Shown piece after piece: positions 1-6,466 of a stretch of 8,375 bases of DNA. The notes beneath the pieces are model-generated. The model did not search any database, had not been told where the DNA came from, and saw only the letters and a list, made by a program, of their open reading frames with translations. The stretch lies in contig MAXL01000540.1 in the NCBI GenBank assembly GCA_001751005.1, positions 1 through 8,375 on the forward strand, in the 5' to 3' direction. How positions within the stretch are numbered: the stretch's first letter is position 1; each line of letters starts with the position of its first letter. This stretch comes from Desulfobacterales bacterium S5133MH16. Lineage in GTDB: Bacteria > Desulfobacterota > Desulfobacteria > Desulfobacterales > UBA11574. The position numbers and the translations under genes were made by a program.

Positions 1-2
1 AG

Positions 3-1004
3 ACAGAAGCATCTCCTGTGTATCGTTATCCTGTGCCACCTGATGATACTGGCGGCCAGCAAAATGTAGCTTCTCAGCCTTCTGAGACACCTGATTCATC
101 TTTACAGATTCAGGGAGATGGTTTCATCGAAGAATCAAAGGAATTGGTCAATAAAGAAGAGCCTATCATAGATAAGGCTGAAACAGTTATTCTGAGCAAA
201 ACAGCTCCGAACATTGGAGTAGAAAAGGTTCCTTTATTATCAACAGAATCAACGGATCATATAATTGACGTTGAGGGTTCAGTGTTCTCACCGGAACAAA
301 AGAATCTGAAAGTCTTAAAAGAAAAGGTCCTACTTGAAGAAATCGGACCAGTAAAAAAAAAGGAAGAAGCAAATTTGACTCAAAGCACTGAGGCTGATCC
401 AATTTTGAAAGCAGGTCCATCTGTAACCAAGACAAAGATAGCTGTCCCACCAAAACCGAGCGACAGCCAATTAGAATCAAAAAAGCTTATAGACAAGAAG
501 CTTTCCAGCATTGGAAAAACTGGCAGAACTGAAAATGAAGATATTGCCATCAAACTTAAACAACTAGATTCAAATGTTACTCAGTTAACTCCTGTATCAG
601 TCGCGTCTGATGAAATAAAACAAACCGATTATAAATTATTAACATTGTCTCATGTCAAAAAAACAAAATTAAACACGGTTCAGAATAATCCGAAATATCA
701 AAGCTATATTGTATCTTTATATTATACGAGTGATGAAAATAGAGAAATAATGGAAGAGCTTGCTATTTTACTTAAAATGGAAGGTTTTGATATTCTTGGA
801 ATAGAAAAGGTTGATTATCAATATCGTGATATTCGTTATTTCCATAATGAGGATAAACCAGGCGCTCTTTTTCTACAAAAGATTTCAAACAGGATTTTCA
901 CCAGACCTGCGAATATTGAAGACATTAACATCAAAATTAAAAATTTAAGTAAAAAATATACGAATGCTCGAAAAGGGGTGCTTGAACTTTGGGTAAATTT
1001 TTAA
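3..1004 (+). CDS. Hypothetical protein with a long charged linker and a C-terminal alpha/beta domain (5' end outside window)
   Basis: The frame is open to the left edge of the window; codons before the GTG at 18 read T-E-A-S-P and there is no ribosome binding site, so this is probably the C-terminal 333 residues of a longer protein. About the first 225 residues are low-complexity, rich in K, E, S, T and P, and probably a disordered linker. The last 100 or so residues (from about 690) form a compact domain starting YIVSLYYTSDENREIMEEL, with RDIRYFHNEDKPGA in the middle and ending LELWVNF. Similar RYFH-x-ED-x-x-A segments occur near the C-terminus of diverse envelope-associated proteins, but I cannot name the family. 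A SPOR-like or GspA/ExeA-like protein is one guess, with any membrane anchor lying upstream. The gene is visibly more AT-rich than the metabolic genes to its right. No function is assigned. Confidence 0.75.
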   Translation, partial: TEASPVYRYPVPPDDTGGQQNVASQPSETPDSSLQIQGDGFIEESKELVNKEEPIIDKAETVILSKTAPNIGVEKVPLLSTESTDHIIDVEGSVFSPEQKNLKVLKEKVLLEEIGPVKKKEEANLTQSTEADPILKAGPSVTKTKIAVPPKPSDSQLESKKLIDKKLSSIGKTGRTENEDIAIKLKQLDSNVTQLTPVSVASDEIKQTDYKLLTLSHVKKTKLNTVQNNPKYQSYIVSLYYTSDENREIMEELAILLKMEGFDILGIEKVDYQYRDIRYFHNEDKPGALFLQKISNRIFTRPANIEDINIKIKNLSKKYTNARKGVLELWVNF

Positions 1005-1005
1005 C

Positions 1006-1050
1006 CTTATGATAATCTAACCAAATTTTTGCAGCTTTTGACACATTCAT
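1006..1050 (-). pseudogene. Possible truncated 5' end of a tyrosine recombinase/integrase gene
   Basis: On the minus strand an ATG at 1050-1048 is preceded by AGAAGG with a 6-nt gap, a good ribosome binding site. It reads MNVSKAAKIWLDYHK, which resembles the N-terminus of phage-type tyrosine integrases (the core-binding region, usually continuing with a KKNT-type segment). After this the frame runs into the antisense of the neighbouring plus-strand gene and stops, giving a meaningless 37-residue ORF. The resemblance ends almost exactly at the stop codon of that gene (1002-1004), so the body of the recombinase seems to have been lost at a junction there. The remaining 1051-1143 shows no further gene and no clear terminator hairpin, although two genes converge here. 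The assignment rests on 15 residues recognised from memory and is tentative. Confidence 0.3.
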
Positions 1051-1143
1051 GGTTTACCTTCTTTCGGTTTATGGGCTTGATGGCACAAACAGATGACTTT
1101 AAAAAACATGTAATTTTGAGGAGTTGTAGAATTTCCCGGACGT

Positions 1144-1806
1144 TTAACTAATCGGAATCAGACGATAATTATCGTTTTGTTTTATGATCTTAAAGCCGTA
1201 CATTCTGATGGTTTCTGTGATCGGCCTGCCGAAAATAAAATCGGTCATTTCAGGATCAAGGTCTCCCTTTTGCACAACCAGTTCCCTGATTTGGGCATCA
1301 TATTCGATTATATCGAAAATGCCTTTAAGCGCTTCATCCTTTTTGTCTTTGTTCAGAGCGTCTATAAAAAATTTGAGCGTTTCATATGAGCATCGCCTCT
1401 GGTGGTCCTCAACCAGGTCCCACAGCCCTTCAATAGTTGAAATAAGATCTTTTCGTGTCAACCTGTTTTTAGAATAAATCCTTTCAATTTCCCGCGTATC
1501 CCAGCATTTAAGAGCCCGGCATTCAAGAGGTCTGTTGTCATAAATTGTGCATTCATTTTCTTTTTCATTAAAAAAAATGCAGGTCACCGAATCTTTTTGA
1601 CCTTTTATTTTAATGATATCTGAAGCTGCCGGCAAAATGGACTCTTTGACATTGTCATAGCAAAGTTCACCCTCTCTGATGGTATAAAGATATTTTGATA
1701 AAATTATTCCTTTTTCAATCAACACCTTATCCTCAAGGTGGAAAGACGGGCCGCCTTTTTTGCAGCAGGTGCCGCAGCGAATACATTCTGTAATTACTTT
1801 ATTCAT
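1144..1806 (-). CDS. YkgJ-family CxxCxxCC cysteine-cluster protein
   Basis: This 220-residue protein carries the YkgJ-type (formerly UPF0153) signature: CIRCGTCC at residues 8-15, then C76, C86 in CTIYDNRP, C96 in the ECR motif, and C101. The family is thought to bind zinc or iron or an Fe-S cluster; its biochemical role is not established. The C-terminal half (about 105-220) is helical and charged, with no recognised motif. There is no signal peptide or membrane segment, so it should be cytoplasmic. Its ATG overlaps the fumarase stop codon (ATGA, 4 nt), which implies translational coupling and transcription from the fumarase promoter. Its place behind an oxygen-sensitive [4Fe-4S] enzyme makes a role in metal or cluster handling plausible, but that is inference. 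Family membership is well supported; function is not. Confidence 0.85.
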   Translation of the reverse strand: MNKVITECIRCGTCCKKGGPSFHLEDKVLIEKGIILSKYLYTIREGELCYDNVKESILPAASDIIKIKGQKDSVTCIFFNEKENECTIYDNRPLECRALKCWDTREIERIYSKNRLTRKDLISTIEGLWDLVEDHQRRCSYETLKFFIDALNKDKKDEALKGIFDIIEYDAQIRELVVQKGDLDPEMTDFIFGRPITETIRMYGFKIIKQNDNYRLIPIS

Positions 1807-3410
1807 AAAAGATTTTCAAAAAAGTCGTTCCCCTTGTCGTCTACAATAATAAATGCGGGGAAATCCTTGACGGTTATCAAAAAGATTGCTTCCATTCCGA
1901 GTTCGGGATACTCTAGGGTTTCAATGTTTGTAATACACTCTTTACCGAGCCTGGCTGCAGGGCCGCCGATGGAACCCAGGTAGAATCCCCCGAATTTATT
2001 ACATGACTGAGTAACTTCTTTTGAACGATTTCCTTTTGCCAACATGACCATGGAAGCACCGTGCTCTTGGAAAATGGGCACATATGGATCCATTCGCCCG
2101 GCGGTTGTGGGGCCGAAAGAACCTGAAGGATATCCTTCAGGGGTTTTGGCCGGACCCGCATAATATACGATGTGGTCCTTGAAATAATGCGGCAGCGCCT
2201 GGCCGCTGTCAAAACGTTCTTTAAGTTTAGCGTGAGCGATGTCTCTTCCCACCACGATTTTTCCGTTCAATAGCAGCCGGGTTGCAACCGGATATTTGCT
2301 CAGTTGGGCCCGGATTTCATCCATGGAACGATTCAAATCGATAGTGACGGCCCCGGTATCCGATGCACCGGGCTCCGGAAGGTACCTGGCCGGATCGGTC
2401 TCAAGGCGTTCCAGAAAAATTCCCTGCTTTGTAATTTTTGCCTTTATATTACGGTCTGCGCTGCAACTCACACCCAAGCCGATGGGGCAGGATGCACCGT
2501 GCCTTGGAAGACGGATAATCCGCGTGTCCAGACAAAAATATTTTCCGCCGAACTGGGCGCCGATGCCCGTTTTTTGTGAAATCTTGAGCAGTTCTTCCTC
2601 AAGTTTTATATCCCTGAATGCATGCCCGGATTCGCTTCCGGTTGTGGGAAGAGTGTCCAGGTATCCTGCGGAGGCTAATTTGACTGTTTTCAAGTTTAAT
2701 TCAGCAGAAGTTCCGCCAATAACAAATGCAAGATGATACGGTGGACAGGCGGCTGTGCCCAGGGTTTTCATCTTGCTTTTCATAAAAGACACCAGTTTTT
2801 CAGGCGTTAATGTGGCTTTGGTTTCCTGGTAAAGATAAGTCTTATTTGCAGATCCGCCGCCTTTTGCGATGAAGAGAAACTGATAGCTATCTCCTTGTGT
2901 GGCATAAAGCTCGATCTGAGCAGGAAGATTGCAGCCTGTATTGACTTCATCGAACATGCTCAAGGGGGCGTTCTGGGAGTACCGCAGGTTGTTGATTGTA
3001 TAGGCATTGAAAATACCTTTTGAAAGGGCTTCTTCATCACAAAAGCCGGTCCAGACCTGCTGACCCTTTTTACCCATTACAATGGCGGTTCCGGTGTCCT
3101 GACACATGGGGAACACACCTTGTGCGGAGATAACCGCGTTTTTAAGCATTTCAAGGGCAACGTACCGGTCGTTGTCGGAACTTTCGGGATCATCCAGAAT
3201 CTTTGCCAGGAGCGCCAGGTGGGATGGCCTCAACAGGTGCGATACGTCCTTGAAAGCCTGTTCAGCCAGAAAGGTAAGGCCCTGGGCTGCGATCTTTAAG
3301 ATTTCGACGCCGTTAAAATACTCTAAGGAAACATGCTCATCAGTTATTCTACGATACTCGGTTGTATCATCCTTGAGAGGGAACATTTCCTGATACGCAA
3401 AATCAACCAT
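1803..3410 (-). CDS. fumA: Fumarate hydratase, class I (single-chain, [4Fe-4S])
   Basis: This enzyme catalyses reversible hydration of fumarate to (S)-malate in the cytoplasm, in the TCA cycle or its reductive branch. The 535-residue protein is close to E. coli FumA in length (548). Three cysteines fit the cluster ligands: C103 in MCQDTGT, C222 in TAACPPYH and C316 in GLGVSC. Their spacings of 119 and 94 residues match those of E. coli FumA C105/C224/C318. Other family blocks include NTGCNLPAQ (158-166), AKGGGSANK (182-190), TTGSESGH and, in the C-terminal domain, GPAKTPEGYPSGSFGPTTAGRMD (419-441). Both the alpha-type N-terminal and beta-type C-terminal halves are fused in one chain, unlike the two-subunit fumarases of many anaerobes. 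The ATG start is supported by AAAAGGAGA at 3426-3418, 7 nt upstream. The gene has its own promoter and is followed by an overlapping YkgJ gene. Confidence 0.96.
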   Translation of the reverse strand: MVDFAYQEMFPLKDDTTEYRRITDEHVSLEYFNGVEILKIAAQGLTFLAEQAFKDVSHLLRPSHLALLAKILDDPESSDNDRYVALEMLKNAVISAQGVFPMCQDTGTAIVMGKKGQQVWTGFCDEEALSKGIFNAYTINNLRYSQNAPLSMFDEVNTGCNLPAQIELYATQGDSYQFLFIAKGGGSANKTYLYQETKATLTPEKLVSFMKSKMKTLGTAACPPYHLAFVIGGTSAELNLKTVKLASAGYLDTLPTTGSESGHAFRDIKLEEELLKISQKTGIGAQFGGKYFCLDTRIIRLPRHGASCPIGLGVSCSADRNIKAKITKQGIFLERLETDPARYLPEPGASDTGAVTIDLNRSMDEIRAQLSKYPVATRLLLNGKIVVGRDIAHAKLKERFDSGQALPHYFKDHIVYYAGPAKTPEGYPSGSFGPTTAGRMDPYVPIFQEHGASMVMLAKGNRSKEVTQSCNKFGGFYLGSIGGPAARLGKECITNIETLEYPELGMEAIFLITVKDFPAFIIVDDKGNDFFENLL

Positions 3411-3452
3411 TAGCCAATCTCCTTTTGTAAATGTTCAGACTCATGGATTACA

Positions 3453-3481
3453 TATTTAGAGCGATGCCTTATAGCTGTCAA
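3453..3481 (-). promoter_or_regulatory. Putative sigma-70-type promoter for the fumarase-ykgJ operon
   Basis: On the minus strand a perfect -35 hexamer TTGACA lies at 3481-3476. It is followed after exactly 17 nt by TAAATA at 3458-3453 as a weaker -10 box. The -10 ends 42 nt upstream of the fumarase ATG and is followed by the strong ribosome binding site at 3426-3418. A TGTAAT just downstream is closer to the -10 consensus but would give a 23-nt spacer. No operator palindrome was identified. Confidence 0.55.
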
Positions 3482-3607
3482 GGAGTTTAACCCGCATTTC
3501 TCATTGCAATGCCCACATCCAAAGAAAACAGATTCGGTTTTGTGTTTATCACCAAGATTCGGTGCAGATCGAATAAAAGATCGCTCGACTTAGGGGTAAG
3601 TTTACAC

Positions 3608-3651
3608 AAAAAAAGGAAGGGCCTATTAGCTGATTGGGACCCTTCCTTTTT
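3608..3651. terminator. Bidirectional rho-independent terminator
   Basis: A perfect 12-bp stem, AAAAAGGAAGGG at 3610-3621 and CCCTTCCTTTTT at 3640-3651, encloses an 18-nt loop. Two more C-G pairs are possible across a bulged A at 3639. Read on the minus strand the stem is followed by seven T's (complement of 3614-3608), so it would end the PorAB-NuoEF operon that stops at 3840. Read on the plus strand the T run is shorter. It separates that operon from the fumarase promoter. Confidence 0.85.
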
Positions 3652-3656
3652 AACTA

Positions 3657-3797
3657 GTGCCTGAACGAAAACTGTCTTTTTCGCCAATATCTGCGTCAGA
3701 CTCAAATTTTAATCCTCGAAATACTACCTGTATTACTGTGGTTAAAATTTTCGTCTTCCTTGATCTTAACAAAAAATCCTAGTTTTCGTTCGGGCAC
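3657..3797. repeat. 141-bp palindromic inverted-repeat element, MITE-like
   Basis: The ends GTGCCTGAACGAAAACT (3657-3673) and AGTTTTCGTTCGGGCAC (3781-3797) are inverted copies with one mismatch. The element is symmetric throughout about base 3727: AAATTTTAA at 3704-3712 pairs with TTAAAATTT at 3742-3750, and AATAC at 3720-3724 pairs with GTATT at 3730-3734 around a 5-nt loop. Between these blocks the arms match imperfectly, so the whole element can fold into one long hairpin. The direct repeat TAACTA flanks it on both sides (3651-3656 and 3798-3803) and may be a target-site duplication. There is no transposase gene inside. These traits fit a non-autonomous miniature transposable element or a REP-like intergenic palindrome. 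It sits between the terminator and the 3' end of the upstream operon, where insertion would be harmless. Confidence 0.75.
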
Positions 3798-3839
3798 TAA
3801 CTATGCGTAACTGTATAAAAAACCAGATAGATTTTCGTT

Positions 3840-4553
3840 TTAACGGCAGCCAACGCAGGTTTCAAAATGTTCTAACGGCAGATTGGTTATTTTACTAAAA
3901 TACTCAAGTTGTTTTTTAGGGGCAAAATATCGACCGCACTTCGAACATTTTTGCATGGGATAATCAAACCCTTTAATCGTTCTGACACCGTTCTCTTCTT
4001 TCATGGGGATAAACTGCACGGGGCAAACATAAACACACGAGCCGCAGGCAATGCAATCAGGAGGAAACTCCATAAACGGAGTGGCGACTTTTCTCGTGAT
4101 TCCGCGTCCGGAAAACCCGATAGCTGAAACACCGACAACTTCACGGCAGGTTCTCACGCACTGGCCACACAGGATACAGCCCTTTTGCTCAACCGGAAAA
4201 CGGGTTTCCTTAACGCCCAATTCATCAGCTATTTTCCGGAGCGCCGGGTGTTTATTATTGCGGGCGAGCAACAGTTCGATCACGAGTTTTCTCACATTAA
4301 GAACTCGCTCGGTATTTGTTTCCACCTCCAGGCCGTCAGCCACCTCGAAAATGCAGGATGCTACCAGACGGGCTCGTTCGCCTTGAGTAATTTCCACCAT
4401 ACAGAGCCGGCAGGCTCCGTAGGGAGCAAGTTCTTCATTGCTGCAAAGATGAGGGATGTAAATGTTTGCATCTGTTGCAGCTTCCAGAATGGTAGTTCCG
4501 GCAGGAGCATTGATTTCCCGGCCATCGATTGTTAATGTGACCATTTCCGCCAT
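3840..4553 (-). CDS. HoxU/NuoG-N-terminal-like iron-sulfur electron-transfer subunit
   Basis: This 237-residue protein has the N-terminal architecture of NuoG, HydA and HndD but ends before any catalytic domain, as in HoxU of NAD-linked hydrogenases. A plant-type [2Fe-2S] domain uses C37, C48, C51 and C67. A two-[4Fe-4S] ferredoxin domain follows (C126, C129, C132, C136; C167, C170, C173, C177). The region between them keeps a histidine (NKHPALRKIA, H102) but has none of the cysteines of the usual His-Cys [4Fe-4S] cluster. The tail adds two CxxC pairs (C203/C206 and C233/C236) that could bind zinc or a further cluster. It probably carries electrons between the NuoEF-like flavoprotein unit and another partner. 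The ATG has AAGGA about 6 nt upstream. It is the last gene of the operon; the terminator lies about 190 nt downstream. Confidence 0.85.
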   Translation of the reverse strand: MAEMVTLTIDGREINAPAGTTILEAATDANIYIPHLCSNEELAPYGACRLCMVEITQGERARLVASCIFEVADGLEVETNTERVLNVRKLVIELLLARNNKHPALRKIADELGVKETRFPVEQKGCILCGQCVRTCREVVGVSAIGFSGRGITRKVATPFMEFPPDCIACGSCVYVCPVQFIPMKEENGVRTIKGFDYPMQKCSKCGRYFAPKKQLEYFSKITNLPLEHFETCVGCR

Positions 4554-4567
4554 GATTATTCCTTTTT

Positions 4568-4598
4568 AAAAGCTGATAGTTGATAGCTGATAGCTTTT
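4568..4598. repeat. Short heptamer repeat with flanking inverted repeat
   Basis: Three 7-bp units AGCTGAT, AGTTGAT and AGCTGAT run from 4571 to 4591, followed by AGCTTTT. The ends AAAAGCT (4568-4574) and AGCTTTT (4592-4598) pair as a 7-bp stem with a 17-nt loop. It lies just upstream of the ribosome binding site of the HoxU-like gene. It could be a weak attenuator, an mRNA-stability hairpin, or a slippage product with no role. Confidence 0.4.
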
Positions 4599-4614
4599 TG
4601 AGCTATGAGCTTTG

Positions 4615-4791
4615 TTATGAAACCTTGACTGCATCAAATTTATAAGACTCAAAGCAGGCCCCACATTTTATGCATTTTCCCTGGTCGATGGTATGCAATT
4701 CTTTTTTCTCGCCGAAAGCAGCTTCAGTTGGACAAATGCGGGCACAGACCATACAGCCGTTGCACATTTCAGGGTCAATAGTATTAAGTTG
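4615..4791 (-). pseudogene. Out-of-frame C-terminal ferredoxin domain of the NuoF-like protein
   Basis: The minus strand here encodes IDPEMCNGCMVCARICPTEA, then a segment ending CIKCGACFESYKFDAVKVS and a stop at 4617-4615. This is the two-[4Fe-4S] ferredoxin domain that HydB/HndC-type NuoF proteins carry at the C-terminus. The frame is open only back to a TGA at 4794-4792, overlaps the end of the NuoF-like ORF by 8 nt and has no credible start: its only ATG (minus strand, just before the first cysteine) lacks a ribosome binding site. Removing one base from the TT at 4784-4785 restores ALTTYTIDPEMC and a continuous protein of 616 residues, a normal family length. The position expected for the last cysteine of the second motif is tyrosine (TAT). 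I read it as a frameshifted, possibly decaying domain, or an assembly error. Confidence is high that it is the Fd domain, lower on cause. Confidence 0.85.
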
Positions 4792-6466
4792 TCAGGGCCT
4801 TGCAGACTCCGGCAGGACATCTCTTTTCCTTAATATGAGCTTCATACTCATCCCGAAAATATCGTAAGGTGGTCAGGACCGGATTGGGAGCAGTTCCACC
4901 CAGACCACAAAGAGAACCATCAATAATAGCCTTTCCCATACACTCGATGGTTTCCAGATCCTCTTTTTTACCGTTACCCTCGGTAATTCTTTCCAGAATC
5001 AACCGCATCTGGTGGACCCCTTCCCGACACGGGGTGCACTTTCCGCATGACTCTTCTTCCAGAAACTTGATAAAATACAGGGCCACGTCAACCATGCAGG
5101 TGAGATCATCCATAACGATCATACCGCCAATCATCAAGCCGACTTCGCTCAGGGCATCGAAGTCAACCGGCAAATCAAGATGACTTTCAGGAATACAGCC
5201 TCCCGAAGGACCGCCAACCTGCACGGCTTTAAATTTTCTGCCTTTGGGGATTCCACCTCCGATATCATAGACGATTTCTCTCAGCGTAATGCCCATGGGA
5301 ATTTCCACCAGGCCGGTGTTGTTGATTTTGCCGACCAGGGCAAAAATCTTGGTGCCTTTACTGTTTTCAGTGCCAATGGATCGGTACCACTCGGCGCCTT
5401 TGTTAATGATGAGAGGAATGTTGGCCCATGTTTCTACATTATTGATATTCGTCGGTTTATTGTACAGGCCCCGTTCGGCGGGAAACACATATCTGGCACG
5501 GGGTTCGCCACTGCGACCTTCTATAGAGCTGATCAGTGCGGTTTCTTCCCCGCAAACAAACGCACCGCCGCCCCGAACGATTACAACATCAAAATCAAAG
5601 CCGGAACCCATGATATCTTTCCCCAACAATCCGAGTTCCCGTGCTTTTTCGATGGCAATGGTTATATTCTCGACAGCAAGGGGATACTCATTTTGCACGT
5701 AAATGTACCCCTCATGGCATCCGATGCCATAGGAACCGATAACCATACCTTCCAGAACAGAGTGGGGCGTACCCTCCAGAACAGCCCGATCATTAAACGC
5801 TCCGGGATCGCCTTCATTAGCATTACAGATAAGGTACTTCGGCTTTCCTTTTGCCTTTCGGGTAGCCTTCCATTTCAATCCCGTCGGGAAACCGCCGCCG
5901 CCGCGGCCCCGAAGATTTGCTTTGGTCACTTCTTCGATTACGTTTTCCTGACTCATATTGAATAAAACTTTAGACAAAGCAGAGTATCCATCGGTGGCGA
6001 TGTAATCTTCAATGCTGCGGGGATCAATATTGATGTTATTGCCGATAATGTATCGTTTCTGCTTTTTATAAAACGGTATATCAAAATTTTTGATGATTCT
6101 CTTGTTGCTTGTTGGATCTTTGTAAGCGAGCCGTTCGATGACTTCTTTATTGATAACGGTTTTCGAAATAATTTCTGGAACATCTTTTTCAGCTACACGC
6201 AAATAACATATCTCTTCAGGATAAATGACTACAATAGGTCCCTGTTCGCAAAAACCGGGACAACCGGTCTCACGTATCGTTGCGACGTCAGTGTCCAGAC
6301 CTTGCTTGCTGATCTCCTCCTTGAAAGCATCGATTATCTTATCGGATCCGAGTGCAAGACACCCTGTGCCGGCACAAATTGCAATACAGGGCGTTTTCGG
6401 ATTTCTTCCCGCCTGAATTTCGCTTCGAAATTGTTCCAGTTCTTCAGGTGATTTAATTTTCTTCAT
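4784..6466 (-). CDS. nuoF: NuoF-like NADH-binding flavoprotein subunit (HydB/HndC type), lacking its in-frame ferredoxin tail
   Basis: This is the FMN- and NAD(H)-binding subunit of a NuoEF-type diaphorase. Numbering below counts the TTG codon at 6469 as residue 1; I prefer the ATG at 6466, 9 nt after AAAAAGG, giving 560 residues. A thioredoxin-like [2Fe-2S] domain comes first (C32, C37, C70, C74), a fusion seen in HydB/HndC and bifurcating enzymes but not in E. coli NuoF. The FMN/NADH core follows: GRGGGGFPTGLKW (188-200), NEGDPGAFNDRA (218-229), GGGAFVCGEETAL (300-312). The [4Fe-4S] ligands C475, C478, C481 (ESCGKCTPCREG) and C521 are present. The chain stops at CKALTT, where homologues continue into a two-[4Fe-4S] ferredoxin domain; that domain follows in another frame. 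The start overlaps the NuoE-like gene by 14 nt, so translation is probably coupled. Confidence 0.93.
   Translation of the reverse strand: MKKIKSPEELEQFRSEIQAGRNPKTPCIAICAGTGCLALGSDKIIDAFKEEISKQGLDTDVATIRETGCPGFCEQGPIVVIYPEEICYLRVAEKDVPEIISKTVINKEVIERLAYKDPTSNKRIIKNFDIPFYKKQKRYIIGNNINIDPRSIEDYIATDGYSALSKVLFNMSQENVIEEVTKANLRGRGGGGFPTGLKWKATRKAKGKPKYLICNANEGDPGAFNDRAVLEGTPHSVLEGMVIGSYGIGCHEGYIYVQNEYPLAVENITIAIEKARELGLLGKDIMGSGFDFDVVIVRGGGAFVCGEETALISSIEGRSGEPRARYVFPAERGLYNKPTNINNVETWANIPLIINKGAEWYRSIGTENSKGTKIFALVGKINNTGLVEIPMGITLREIVYDIGGGIPKGRKFKAVQVGGPSGGCIPESHLDLPVDFDALSEVGLMIGGMIVMDDLTCMVDVALYFIKFLEEESCGKCTPCREGVHQMRLILERITEGNGKKEDLETIECMGKAIIDGSLCGLGGTAPNPVLTTLRYFRDEYEAHIKEKRCPAGVCKALTT

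Noticed and set aside
1071..1142. A 23-residue plus-strand ORF beginning MAQTDDFKKH in the convergent gap
   Set aside because: It is too short, has no ribosome binding site and no recognisable similarity; the other strand gives a more meaningful reading as a recombinase leader.
2239..2736. A 165-codon plus-strand ORF
   Set aside because: It is antisense to the core of the fumarase gene, including the C316 cluster ligand region, and has no family features.
3487..3705. A 72-codon minus-strand ORF starting MSLTQILAKKTVFV between the operon end and the fumarase promoter
   Set aside because: It starts inside the palindromic element, reads straight through the terminator hairpin and has no recognisable domain or ribosome binding site. 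I treat it as a chance or repeat-derived frame; the segment 3487-3607 otherwise shows nothing I can assign.
4784..4800. Programmed +1 ribosomal frameshifting at the end of the NuoF-like ORF
   Set aside because: The site CTG-ACA-ACT-TAA has no known slippery codon such as CTT-TGA, no internal Shine-Dalgarno and no strong following hairpin. It is kept only as a minor alternative to mutation or sequence error.
5180..5965. A 261-codon plus-strand ORF
   Set aside because: It lies wholly antisense to the well-supported NuoF-like gene and has no known motif; it is a shadow of that gene's codon use.
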